Assembly (NCBI GenBank): GCA_026936325.1
Contig: JAPTHN010000005.1
Span: 63,231,514 to 63,295,513 of the forward strand
Source: Platynereis dumerilii
Lineage: Eukaryota; Annelida; Polychaeta; Phyllodocida; Nereididae
DNA: 64,000 nt
Direction of reading: 5' to 3'
Positions within the stretch are counted from its first letter, which is position 1. Each line of letters begins with the position of its first letter. The notes beneath the pieces were generated by a model that was given only the letters and a program-made list of their open reading frames with translations, did not search any database and was not told the origin of the DNA. Of the stretch, positions 49,431-61,478 are shown piece by piece. A program made the position numbers and the translations under genes.

Positions 49431-51760
49431 TATCATGATTTCTGATGTGTTTGTTGCATGAATTGCACATTTTAAGTGTTATTGGTGAAAAGAAGGACAT
49501 TAAAGAACTGCAGTAAGATTACTGAGTGCAAAACAGAGTACAATCGGTTCCGCGAAAGCAAAGTGAACCAACCCTGGCATTTCCATGTTTCCATAAAAAT
49601 GCTTTAGTTAAACTTATTGATCTGTTTCTTCCCTTATTAAATATAGTGTGATTTTGTTTTAAAAGAATAATGATCCAAATATCATTTTTGATCTCTAGAA
49701 AGTCCCACAAGTCACAGTGAAGTCACACCAGAAAATCATGTATATCCAACAAACAAGGGATGCAACAAACTAAATACTACTTCACTTGAAAGCCAGACTC
49801 AATGAGAAGTAAAGGCAACTTGATATAAGTACATGACATGCATTGGGACATAGGTTTTCCTAGTGTGGCAAGCATTTTAAATGATGAGGAGCTTTTTGGG
49901 GAAAAAAATTGTAATACCTGTGCTCCTTGCTGATAAAAAACTATGATAATGATATTTTTTGAAGACATTGCTTTGAATAACTGTTAAAAACAGGCCATTC
50001 GGAGAATAGCAGAGAGATCGGAATTACCCAATAATCCTTTTAGCATGTTTTAAGATAGGCAAAGAACTCATTCATTATTCAAAGCGTTGCTCCTATTTAA
50101 ATTTCTGTTAGTCTTGTGATTTTCATTTAAGCTGCTTCCTGCCACCTTGTTGCTATGGCTCAGTTTTCTGATAAATCTCCTGTTTCCGAACTTCAATGCC
50201 AGTTTTTTGCTGCTACTATAGTGAGTTTCGCAAAGTAAAGCTATTGGTGTGTAAATTACATTTGAAACGAGGCTTTCAAACAATTATGAATCTTTCCAAT
50301 TTCCTTCCTTTATGATTCCCTGATATTTTATTGACTGGGCTCTGCATACGATGAACTATAAAATGCAACAATATCCAATATATTGTGCAAGATTAAATGA
50401 CTCAACAGTGAGAAGTGCATGCTAAAAGACAAAGCAACACATAAAAAAGTCATTGATATTTATATTAGGAACATTAATAATATTAGAGCCCCTTTCACTT
50501 TCCTGAATAGCTCAGTTTTCTGGCCAATCCTCAGTTTCATTATTTTACTGTCTGCTGATTAATTTCTTTTATTGCGTCTAGACATCGACAATAAAAATAG
50601 AATAGGGTTAATTATTAATTATTGAATTTTCATTGCTTTTCAACATCTCTTAAAGAGCAGAGATCCAGCCACACATCGATTTCATTAATGCAGAGCTAGA
50701 GCTACAGTAGCTGTGAATGCTTCGAAAATTTGAAAAGATTAACAATCAAAACATCAACAAAATTACGTACAAATCACCATCTCTATGAGTTAAGTTGGGA
50801 AGCAATTCTGTTGACAAGAAACTAACATTGCATCAAACATAAGGCAGACTATCACTTCTGTAGTGTGGAAAAATCTGGATGCAGCTCACTAACCTTCTTC
50901 TAACTTTTCTTTATCACTGTTAGTCTTTAATCCCAGCTGGTTCTATTAGCCTTGTGGAATAATTGGACACGAAACCAGTCAGTCCTCTGCACCTTCAGGT
51001 GAAGGCAGAACAAGAACTTTGTAATGACATCATTATCTAATCTGGGAAGTGCATCTAACAAGTCTCTTGTATCCAGTTGGTAACACTGTTAACTCTGATA
51101 TTTTGATTTCGGCCCATTAGTCTGATGGTCTGGTAAAATTGAGCAACACAAATGTTTTGTCTTACAGCCAAACACTTTGATATAGAATTAGAGTGGACTG
51201 TGGCACTATGAAAATGACACTCTGTGTGTCATTATGCTGATGATTTGTCATGATCAAACCCAATACTTTCAATGTTAATTTGATTGAAGGAGACTTATCC
51301 CACTTGTTGGTGACAGCCAAACAAAAGGACTTTTTTCACTCTAAAATCCGTTATGAGAAGTCAAATGGCTTTCTCTTGATCATGACTAATCAAACAGCTC
51401 TATGTTTCCCACGTTGAAAGTAGAGAATATGACACTTCATTGGCTATCATGTTTGCATCTTTACCTTGCTAATGCAACATTCTATGGGAGGAGGTGGCAA
51501 ACAATCAAATATGCGCACCGAAGACTGAGGTCGTAACTACCACAATGCAATAATAATAATGGCCACTGTCCGAGCAAATAGTCACAAAATCACAGATGCC
51601 ACGCAGTCACACCTTCATAACCATGGTTTTTTTACCTATGAACTGTTCCATCTCCTTCTCTCTAACAATAGAGCACACAGGTCTTATCAGGTTGCGCCTG
51701 AACTGAGCCATCAGGTTTAAGGTCCTGCCCTGTAAGCCATAAAGGGCAAATCCAGGTCCA

Positions 51761-52515
51761 CTTGTCATTTTTCATTTCTTTGGCATGACCCTTTGTCCCC
51801 CCAGGGTGGAAGAAAAATTAGACCAGATGATACACTAGCCTCTATTCGAACATTTTTCACTATAACATAACGAATTAAAGCCAAGGACCAAATTAGTAAA
51901 TTTGTTATTTTGCCTGTCTAGATTTTATCCCGTTATGTGACGTTCATTTGAATGTTTTGGATTTTGACAGGCTTTAATGAAAACAGGCAACAGGCAGTGA
52001 TCATTTCTACTACATATAGTTATGACATTGTGTATGAGAATATCAGATGAAGGAGTAATTTTGATTTATACTTTATACTTGCCTCGTATCTTCATACAAT
52101 ACATGTTCAAATTCCGAATAATCAGTTGCACCATGCATAAACCCTATGACACACTGCATGCTACTGTTGGGTTGTCTGCCTGACTAATATACCTCTGAAA
52201 TGTCTTCCATCTTTCAAATGTCTGAATATTGACGGATTGAAAAGGCTCAGGAGAACTTAACAGATTCCGTTGGAAAGACAAGTGGCCTCAGTGACGGGTT
52301 CCGTGGTGAATCCAAAATCAATCACAGGTTCGCGACCCTATTTTTGGTGCCACAATGAGTTAGAGGAATTCAGGGCTTTCACATGCTCTTGTTGGAAATG
52401 AATCATGGCATAACCAAAATCATGTAAAAAATTATATAATGTCATAACCTGAATTAAATGTATTTCTTGAATTTGATTTATGCCATTGGACCATAACACA
52501 AGCTGCATTAAAGAG
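51761..52515. other. Spacer with module G copy
   Basis: No gene. Near 52,205-52,350 it matches 1,885-1,960, 21,846-21,960 and 61,650-61,800 ('gtctgaatattgac', 'aatccaaaatcaat'). The rest was not recognised. Confidence 0.5.
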
Positions 52516-54210
52516 ACTCAATTTAATTTAATTTAATTTAATTTTAATTTAATTTATTATTTCTTATACGCATTACATATAACATCTCAACGCGTGTACA
52601 ACATGAATTAACACATGGTGAACAGACAATAAATAATTTAGATAAAAATAACATCAATAAAACCCTGAGATAAAAACTACTGACTTAGATAAGAAAAGGT
52701 ATCACAGCAAATTATATAAAAACAGTATCACAGCAAATTATATAAAAACAGTATCACAGCAATATCACATCAACCGTAGTATGACACAAATAAGTGAGTC
52801 TTTAATTTAGATTTAAATTTCTCAAATTCTGACACATTTCTCAATTCTGATGGTAACTTATTCCAAAGAGCAGGAGCTCTGATGGAAAATGCCTTCTCCC
52901 CGTAAGTTTTTGTTTTTCGGGGGTTGAGGTCTTTTCAATGTAATTGAATTGTCACTTCTCAGACTCATGTATGATCTCGTATTTACAATTATCAGATCTT
53001 TCAAATACAAAGGTGCTGTTGCAGAGTGGATACATTTAAAAACTGTACATAATATTTTAAAATCAACTCTAAGTTTAACTGGTAGCCAGTGAAGACTACG
53101 TAAGATTGGCGTAATTCTCTCTCTTCGACCGACTTTACATACAATTCTGGCCGCCGCATTTTGAATGGCTTGAAGTTTCTTGAATTGAAAATCATGAATT
53201 CCAGACAATAATGCATTGCAATAATCTAACCTGCACGATACAAATGCATGAATGAGTCTCTCTGTACTGACACGATCTAACAAGTGTCTAATTTTACTTA
53301 TACGCCACAATGAATAAGAGGCATTTTTACAAATGTTAGCAATATGTTTATCCATTGTTCCTTCACAATCAAAGTAAACACCTAAATTACGCACTACAGA
53401 GGCAGCAGTAATGACAGTATCTCCTACTCTAACTCGTTTCACATCATTTTCTGATTGAGTACGACAAAATTTTGACGAAAAACAGATAAACTCACTCTTA
53501 CTATCATTCAATGCAAGAAAATTAATTTTCATCCATTGTCTAATTTCATCAATACAATTTTCCATGTTAATTCTACTATCCGCATTGTTACACGTAATAT
53601 AAATCTGAGTGTCATCTGCAAAGATTACAGTTTTGCAGCCATGGCTAACAATGATGTCTTCTAAAGGTGTAACATAAAGTGAAAATAAAATTGGTCCTAA
53701 GACCGAACCTTGGGGTACCCCAAATTTTAATGGTCGCTCATTTGACACCATCGACCCCAGTGAAATCTTTTGAGTTCTACCGCATAGAAAAGCCTCAATC
53801 CAATTGATCACATTTCCACGAATATGAAATCTTGATCTAAGTCTTTGCAAAAGGATATTGTGGTCGATGGTGTCAAATGCAGCTGACAGATCTAGCAGTA
53901 TTAAAAATACATCTTTCCTGTTGTCCAGGGCCAGCATAATATCATTATGAACTTTTAGCAAAGCTGTTTCGGTTCCATGACCTTGTCTGTAGGCTGACTG
54001 AAATCTACCATACAATGAGTTTTTAGTCAAATTTTCATTTAATTGAACAAATGCACATCTCTCTAAAAATTTATCCAAGAAAGAACAGTTGGACACAGGA
54101 CGATAATTCTTCAACATGCAAAGGCCATTGAAACTAGTTATACTTTCATTTAATTCAGGATTTTTTCCATCTAACAGAAACATCTCCCTCATGCAAAAAC
54201 TTGTCACTTA
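52516..54210 (-). mobile_element. 5'-truncated CR1/L2-like LINE
   Basis: The 3' end is an (AATTT)n tail at 52,518-52,558 on the plus strand, preceded on the element strand by 'gtaatgcgtataagaaat', typical of this LINE group. The 3' untranslated part holds a tandem duplication of about 32 bp (52,700-52,765). Endonuclease and the RT N-terminus are missing. The exact 5' border near 54,115-54,210 is unclear. Confidence 0.75.
52770..54207 (-). pseudogene. LINE reverse transcriptase, C-terminal part frameshifted
   Basis: The open frame from 54,207 to 52,858 (449 codons) has NYRPVSN (34-40), LDLSAAFD (105-112), GVPQGSVLGP (163-172), FADD (196-199) and HWLP near residue 370. In the last 20 residues the frame drifts: a run of G at about 52,920 shifts it, and the expected ending (YGEKAFSIRAPALWNKL and on) continues in the next frame to a stop at 52,770-52,772. 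Residues before LKNYRPVSN do not look like family sequence, consistent with truncation there. It lacks the endonuclease, so it is not autonomous. Confidence 0.75.
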
Positions 54211-55503
54211 TTTGCCATTAGCCAATGACCACATAGCAACAATCAATGTGTTCAAAGACATTAAAAGTTGAGAAGGTCGCATATATAGAATATCAATCAT
54301 ATTAATTTCATGTGAATTTATATTGTGCCAAATGCTGAATCAAGTCCTTCAATTAAGCTAGAAGTGAGTGTATTTAAACAACAAATTTATAAGTGTGTCA
54401 ATTATTTCACTAGGAGTAAGGTAGACGATCACTTCCAGTGTTAAAATCAAAAACCAGATCAAGCGAAACAATAGTTTTTTTTTTTTTTGCATCCTTACAT
54501 AATTATGATGCCTGTAAATAGCCCACACTGGCGCTGATTGGGCATATAACACAAACTCACTCATTGCATCCATCCCTAAAGGTTGTTGAAAAGCAGGAAA
54601 GTAAACAAATTCATTGCAGGAGCTGGCAAATAAATTTTATGAGATATTAATTTTGTACTTGATAATCAGGGTGCAAATGTCACTTCGAGAGAAGAAAGTA
54701 CCAATAATGCATGATTATTGCACCCAATCCTTATAAATACAATGTTAAACAATTTCTGAAAATCACAGGAGCTAGCATTCACATCTTCATAAACCTGGTT
54801 TCAGGACCTCCTTTTCCCCTTTCTCAACTGTCTGCTATCAACAATACAGCCTCACAGTAGGGTGCATCGTCTGCCCCCTAAAAATGAAAAAAATGTCGTA
54901 TTCATTTGCACTTTTGCCATATTGTTCCATTGCCAGTAGAAACACACTATGCAAAATTTCATTTAGATCGGATATGGCCTTAGGGTGGCACTTTTGCGTC
55001 AAAGTTGAGTCCAAAATTGTTAAAAAAGTATGCTTTGAAAAGTCGCGGTTAGAAATATCTAGGTTATGGCTCGTTTTATGATTTCAATTCATATACCATT
55101 GTTCTTAGAAGAAAATTGTCTTTAATTTGAATGGTAGAAAGCTATATTTCTGAAAATTTCTAATACTTAATTTTTTTGGAAAGCCGAAAGTTTCTGACTA
55201 GTTTGACAAAATGTTTGAAATAATCAACTTAAAAGGTCAACTTCTGCCTAACTTTGACATGATCATTAGAATAAAACATATGGAACACTTTGCTGAAGAA
55301 AGTAGGAAATTTTATATATTTTCCAAATAGTTATTCATCAAATTCAAATGTGCATATTTGCATAAATTACATGTAAATATGAAAAATACAACAGGTCATT
55401 GATACACCATTCTGCCTATCTTTTTCTTCTGACAACATCATAATTCAATCATGGTTTTATCAGATGATGCAGTGGACCACATCCTCCCTTTAATATACAT
55501 AAA
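54211..55503. other. Unassigned stretch, possible insertion
   Basis: No gene recognised. It is not part of the array modules I could trace. From about 54,857 ('gggtgcatcgtctgcccc') to 55,475 (reverse 'tgcatcatctg') the two borders share a short inverted match, which might mark a decayed DNA element, but evidence is thin. A T-run lies at 54,475-54,488. Confidence 0.3.
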
Positions 55504-55812
55504 GCTGGGCGGCAGAGTGGTTTAGGTGCCTGCTTGCTCTGCTGAAGGTCTTGACCTGCATGGGTTCAAAACCCCGGGTGGAGAACCCGACATTTTCAGT
55601 GGACCTTCATTACCAAAATTCTAGGGGTATATCATTTGGACGAGACGTCAAATTGGTGTTCCTTGTATCAATATGTGCGCTTGGCATGAAAAATATCCCT
55701 CATACTGGGGTAACATGTTGAGGATTCCTGCTTTCTCTCTCCTGTCTCATCAATCAACCCTGTTATGTGAGCATCCCGACTCACTGTATCTATCTATCGT
55801 ACAGTCCAGATT
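55504..55812 (+). mobile_element. tRNA-derived SINE, copy 3
   Basis: The clearest tRNA-like head of the family: 'ggcagagtggtttaggtgcc' and B box 'gggttcaaaacc'. Unlike copies 1, 2 and 4, its left flank is unrelated. About 40 bp after it, near 55,855, the sequence jumps into the family II start block. This copy therefore sits at an array breakpoint. Confidence 0.8.
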
Positions 55813-56008
55813 GCTGGAATTTCACAGAACCGGCTTTGGAATCATGAAATGTGATGCATCAGATAGTTTAATATTAAGCAACCTGTGGCCATTGTCCCCT
55901 TTAAGAATCATATTATTTATTTCTGAAATTGAAACATTTGGCATGATTGATAATTTATTGCATGGAAGATGTATCATATTCCACATCCAATATTGTAATG
56001 CAATATTC

Positions 56009-58639
56009 TGCACTTCAGGAAACTAAAAAATAATAAAGCTTCTGGTATTGATGGGATACCTGCAGAATTCTATAAATATGCCAGTGAGAAACTTGTGGCA
56101 CCATTCTGTGCTGTGTTCAATCACATTTTTAATAAAGGGGAATTTTTAATAAAGGGGAATATCCTTCTCAGTGGTCCGAAGGTCTTATTAATGCCCTCCA
56201 CAAAAAGGGAAGCCGCGCAGATCCAGATAACTATAGAAAAATAACTATAAATGTCGTTATGGGTAAAATCTTCGATTCAATCCTGAATAGTCGGTTGTAT
56301 TTCAAAAATGAGGCTCTGAACCTTGATGACCCCTGTCAGTTCGGCTTCACACCGGGAGCCAGTACCACGGACTGTGTTTTCATTTTGGATACAGTCTTAA
56401 GCTATCAACAAGCAAAGAAAAAGCCTGTGTACATGTGTTTTATAGATTTTACCAAAGCATTTGACTACATAAACAGGAATGCTCTATATTTCAAACTGAG
56501 GCAGCAGAACATTGGAGAGAAAATGCTCAAAATTATTATAAGTATGTTTGACAAGGCAAAAGCTAGGGTTCACCAGAGTGGAAATACTAGTAATGCAATT
56601 GACAGTCAATGTGGCGTCTTGCAGGGGGGGATTCTCAGTCCAAAGTTATTTAATGAATTTATGTCTGACCTTCCCCAATATCTTGACAAATCAGATGGGA
56701 TAAAATTGAACAACTTCACTTTAACACACATATTGTATGCTGATGATATTGTACTTATCGCTGATTCTGCTAAGTGTCTACAGAATAGTATAAATTCAGT
56801 GCACAATTTCTGCAAAAAATGGCATGTTATAGTTAATGTCAGTAAAACCAAAGTGATGCAAATTGGTACCAAAACAGCTGACTCCTTCTTTTGCAATGGC
56901 GAGAAACTAGAAAAAGTGGACAGTTTCAAATATCTGGGTCATATGCTAACTAACAAACGTAAAGTGCACAGCAAGATGACAGAATACCTGTCAGTGCAAG
57001 CTCAAAAGGCACTTTTTAGCCTACAGAGTGATTCAAAGCAAGTCCTAGGACACATGGACCCAATTGTTTCTTTGCGAATGTTTGATACTTATGTTCTGCC
57101 AATCCTTGAGTACAACAGTGAAATATGGAGTAGTGAAAAACCTGTATCTGAATTAGAAGTTCTGCAACTTGGCTATCTAAAATGTATGTTAGGTGTTAGA
57201 AAACAAACACCATCTCTGGCTGTTTATGGTGAAACTGGTAGATTTCCATTGCATGTTAGACAAAAAGTTAGAATGGTCAATTATTGGATGAGATTAGAAA
57301 ATGCACCAGATGGTAGTCTGTTAAGGAGATGTCTACAAATTCAGAAAGATACTCATACGAACAGAGCTAATGAAACTAATTGGTTCAGTAAAATAATAAA
57401 CATTTTAAGCTCTTGTAACATTGAATATGAAACAATTAACAATACTAACTTAGACATTGACAGCATATGTAGAACTGTAAAATCAAAACTTTATGAAATA
57501 GAACAGGAACAATTATTCATATCTATAAATGATAGTACACGGCAACCAAAACTTAGAACATATAAGCTCTTTAAAACTGACTGTAGATTAGAGCCATATC
57601 TCAGGCTGCGACAAAACCGCAAAGTGTTAACTAAGATTGCAAGATTCAGGACAAGTTCTCACAGTCTACAAATGGAAATAGGCAGACATCAAAAGCCAGT
57701 GATTCCTGCAGCAAATAGAATATGTGAAAAGTGTTCATTAAATATGGTGGAGGATGAAATCCATTGCCTTGTTGTATGCCCTGCTAATGAATCGTTTCGT
57801 GAAAACCTGTTTTCAACAGCTGCTAAATTTATCAACAATTTTCTGTCTTTAAATGACAGTGACAAGTTTACATCAATAATGAAAAGTAAGGAACCTGACC
57901 TACTAAATACTCTAGGGAAATTTTTACTTCAGGCTGATGTTTAAATTTAAAGCATATCTCCTACATCCACACAGTCAGATATAATACACAATCATGATAA
58001 TTATGATAATTAGCATATAATGTACACTTTAAGAAATAAGCTATTTCTAACATAAAATGAACTATTCAGTATAGCAATATGATCAATATTAAAGCAACAA
58101 TGTATGTAATTTGATGCATGTTTGTAAATAATGATCAAATATGAAATATCAAGCATTATTAATTAATCTATAACTTTGTTAACTTATATGTCTTTTGCTT
58201 ATTAATTAATCTATAAATTTGTTAACTTGTATGTCTTTTGCTTATGTCTTATATATATAATTAATCATAATTTTCTTAATAACCTGAAATGGCTATTTGT
58301 ATGTGATCAGTATAAGTGGTGTGTGTATTTTATTGACTGTTATCTATATTAATTGGTGTTTGATATCAACTTTATTTTATAACTATTTGGGTGGCTGGAA
58401 CCTAGTTTGTATTTGTTTAATCATTTGCTGAGTGCTCTTTTAAACACAAAAGTACACAATATGCTCACTTGATTTTAGCTATTTATAACATGTGTATAAT
58501 CAATTTTATGTATATAGTTAATCTTGCATATAATTAATACTATTTTTTTTTATATTTTATTTAACTTTTTCCCATTACAAATGACATATGTATCAATTGT
58601 GATATTTATAGATGTCAATAAAAGAATATATATATATAT
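56009..58639 (+). mobile_element. 5'-truncated LINE with target duplication
   Basis: It is flanked by AATATTC at 56,002-56,008 and 58,640-58,646. The empty site near 31,725 reads 'gcaatattcaaaattg'. It starts inside the reverse transcriptase, carries a 3' untranslated region of about 700 bp with a local duplication of about 52 bp (58,150-58,255), an AATAAA at about 58,617 and a (TA)n tail. Clade unresolved (Jockey/I/RTE-like). Confidence 0.85.
56015..57944 (+). pseudogene. LINE reverse transcriptase, N-terminally truncated
   Basis: The open part is 56,259-57,944 (561 codons from Met): FIDFTKAFD (61-69), GVLQGGILSP (119-128), YADD (160-163), and a C-terminal zinc-binding-like C-x2-C...H-x5-C pattern at about 489-507. 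Family sequence also reads upstream (NKASGIDGIP near 56,030; LINALHKKG near 56,190), but a 17-bp tandem duplication ('tttttaataaaggggaa' twice, about 56,128-56,161) breaks the frame between them. Endonuclease is missing. The conserved catalytic residues suggest a fairly young insertion. Confidence 0.8.
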
Positions 58640-59159
58640 AATATTCGAAATTGTTTCTTCCATGATTACTTATATCAATCACCAGAATTTAATCATCAAA
58701 ACCCATAATTATGATTTATGACACGATGAGATGGAATGCAGAAACCCATTTTCCAAGTGTAGGAAACCTATCAAACTAAATACACGACAAGAGAGGCACG
58801 TCGCCTTTAGAACATATTTTAAGACCCGAAAATTGAATATCTTAAAATTATTAAATATGTCTGAAAATTCTCAATGCAAGTTATGAAGTCAAACTTGTTC
58901 AAGTCCTAGTTTTGGGCTTGACTTGTCTCATTTGACCTGGACGTATCTCCAGGCCACCAGGAACTTAGTGTGCTTCTGATCTTCTTCTTCTTGTGGGCGT
59001 TCCCGGGTTACTGGCCAGCGCAACCATGCAGCTTGCTGTGGGAGAGTAGCACGATTTGGATGTCCTTTATTTTTAATAGGGATTTCTGGTATTCAATTAC
59101 AAAAGCTGTGCGGGTTTTTGTTTATAATTACAGACTTGCCAACAAGCTTTTAAAACCTT

Positions 59160-59240
59160 TGATGTTAATCTTCTCACACTAATCTGCGAAATGAGATTAA
59201 TAAACAATTGGTTGGCAGCTTATCTTTAAAGGATCTCCCA
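59160..59240 (+). repeat. Module C core, copy 8
   Basis: Family II form identical to copy 7 through the motif block. It is followed after about 390 bp by a SINE. Confidence 0.7.
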
Positions 59241-59548
59241 TCACTGAGTTTTGTTTGGAGCTGTAAAAGAATATAAGAAACCAGACAACAGGACCTGCAG
59301 AAACATCTTATGGTAATTTGATATGACTTCATACTATATGCTGTTAATGGCATATTATATAAGCCAGATGTCATTACCATAAAATCTCTATGGAGTGTGG
59401 ATGATTGACTGAGGAAGCACAGAATCTGAAAAGCAAGGAAGCATCTCGAAGGCTAAGGCTTGCAGCTAGACAGCTAGAGAGACAGGCAAGAAGTATATTA
59501 TAAATCTCGGGCGACAGGTAGGTATTTTTTCATTTTTTTAAATGTACA

Positions 59549-59845
59549 GTTGGGTGGCAGAGTGGTTTAGGTTCCTGCTTGCCCTGCTGAAGGTCTTAAC
59601 CCCGGATGGAGAACCCCACGTTTTCACTGGACCTTAATTACCAAACTCCTGGCTGGATATCATTTGGACGAGACATCAAATTGGTGTTCCTTGTATAAAT
59701 ATGTGCTCTTGGCAAGAAAAAGATCCCTCATATGGACGCAACATGTTGAGGTAAGATTCTTGCTCTGTCTCTCCTGTCTCATCAGACAACCCACGTGAGC
59801 ATCCTGACTAACCATATTTATCTTAAATTCTTACAGTCTAGATTG
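59549..59845 (+). mobile_element. tRNA-derived SINE, copy 4
   Basis: Same relative position as copies 1 and 2. 'ggcagagtggtttagg' is present, but the B-box region is partly deleted ('cttaaccccggatgg'). Confidence 0.75.
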
Positions 59846-60360
59846 CGGGAATTTCACAGAAACGGCTTTGGAATCATGAAATGTGATCTGCAATCTATTT
59901 GACTGTGAATAAAACTCCAGACAAACTTCCAGCTTATGAATCAGGACAGCCCAATCTACTTATATCTCCTCCTCATTCATAATTCAATGCATTACTCCTT
60001 CGTAAGCCGAATTAGCATTGTGGTTTTTCCTTAAGCCTCTGCCTTTCACCTTGCTCTATTAGCTCAGATTTCTGATGGAGCTCCCATTCCTTCAAATGTT
60101 TGCTGTTTTCCCACATATTATGTCATTGCCTTCTAAAAGCTGTTGAGATTTGCAAATTGGTTTTTAGGATCTTGAAAAAAATTATCATCACTGAATTTGG
60201 CAAAATCATTGTTCGGTTTTCATTACTCAATCAATGATCCTGAATAATTTGTTTTGCATTATTAGCTTCCCCGGACAAGCTTATATAATGACTCATACAT
60301 GTATACAAATAAGGGTTTTCATGCAATTAAGCATTTTGTCTTTACTGGTAGGAAATGTCT

Positions 60361-60505
60361 GTTCTTTTGTAGAACTAAACAGTATTACACATAGCCTACT
60401 TGGTAAGAAAGCACTAAAAATCATAATACTACTGTTCTTTTGTAGAACTAAACAGTATTACACATAGCCTACTTGGTAAGAAAGCACTAAAAATCATAAT
60501 ACTAC
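60361..60505 (+). repeat. 73-bp local tandem duplication
   Basis: 'gttcttttgtagaactaaac' starts at 60,361 and again at 60,434; the two units are essentially identical, so the duplication is young. Confidence 0.85.
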
Positions 60506-61366
60506 AGGGGAGAGGGTATCACAGAGTCACATTCAAGACAAGCATTTAAAAAATTTGCGTCGATTTTTTTATTGAATGAGATGACTGAGGTGGAATAGAA
60601 CTTCTGTAATATTTCTAAAATCCAAATAATTATTCCGCAATGCAATATAAAAAATAATTTCCACCATGATTATTGGTATCAATCACCCAAATTTAATCGT
60701 CACTTCCTCTTCATAATGAGTCGCGAAACAATCAGTTGGAATTCTAAAACCAATTTACAAATGGAGGAAACCTTTCAAGTGAAACACACAACAAGAGTGA
60801 CAGAATGCCCTAAGAACTTTTCAGGCCTGATATTTGAATACATTCTGTAATATGATAAGTACGTCTAACAACCCTAAAGTCTGGTTAATCATGAATACAA
60901 CCATGTACATTAAATGTGATCCAACAAAACTATATTCTATGAAATCAATTAGGAGACATCACTTTAACGAATCTGCACTTCAGTAAGTGTAACGAGATCT
61001 AAAGCAAATTGAAAAAGCTGGAGTATCATGATTTCTGATGTGTTTCTTGCATGATTTGCAAATTTGAATTGTTGTTGGTGAAAAGAAGGACATTAAAGAG
61101 CTGCAGAAAGATCATTGAGTACAATCGAAGGAGGCCACATGCAACTAAATATTCGAATTACATCTATAGTAGGTCTGGTGTAAAGTTATTTTCGGTCTCA
61201 CAGAAAACATTTTGTGTCTCAACAGTCAAAGTAGTAAGGTTTCAAAAATGTAACCTGAAACCAGCGTCATTTCACCCGAAATGAGTTCAAATATTTTATA
61301 ACAGCTTTTATTTAAAGTTATTGATCTGTTTCTTTCGTTGTTGTAAGTTGTGTGATTTTGTTTTAA

Positions 61367-61478
61367 AAGCCTGCTCTGCTGAAAGTCTTGGCCAGCATGG
61401 GTTCGAACGAACAGCAGGTGAGAAACCTGAAATATTCAGTGAACTTTCATGAACAAAATCCAGCTGGATATCATAAAG
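61367..61478 (+). mobile_element. SINE fragment
   Basis: Only the middle of the head and the first part of the body remain ('gcctgctctgctgaaagtct', 'gggttcgaacgaac', 'tccagctggatatcat'). It lies between modules H and G of family II copy 3. Confidence 0.65.

Larger units (their letters stand above)
45057..51760 (+). repeat. Family II array copy 2
   Basis: Noncoding unit: start block (45,057-45,530), C (45,700-45,800), SINE (46,072-46,380), D (46,390-46,660), then H (49,440-49,510) and E (about 49,850-51,760). It is interrupted by a LINE remnant (46,762-47,795) and a TA-flanked element (48,473-49,430). Its E module is very close to that of copy 1: 50,406-50,525 and 40,861-40,980 differ at a single base by eye. 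No gene seen. Confidence 0.65.

Noticed and set aside
48889-49461. Frames on both strands inside the GC-ended element
   Set aside because: No transposase signature; they contain the subterminal repeats.
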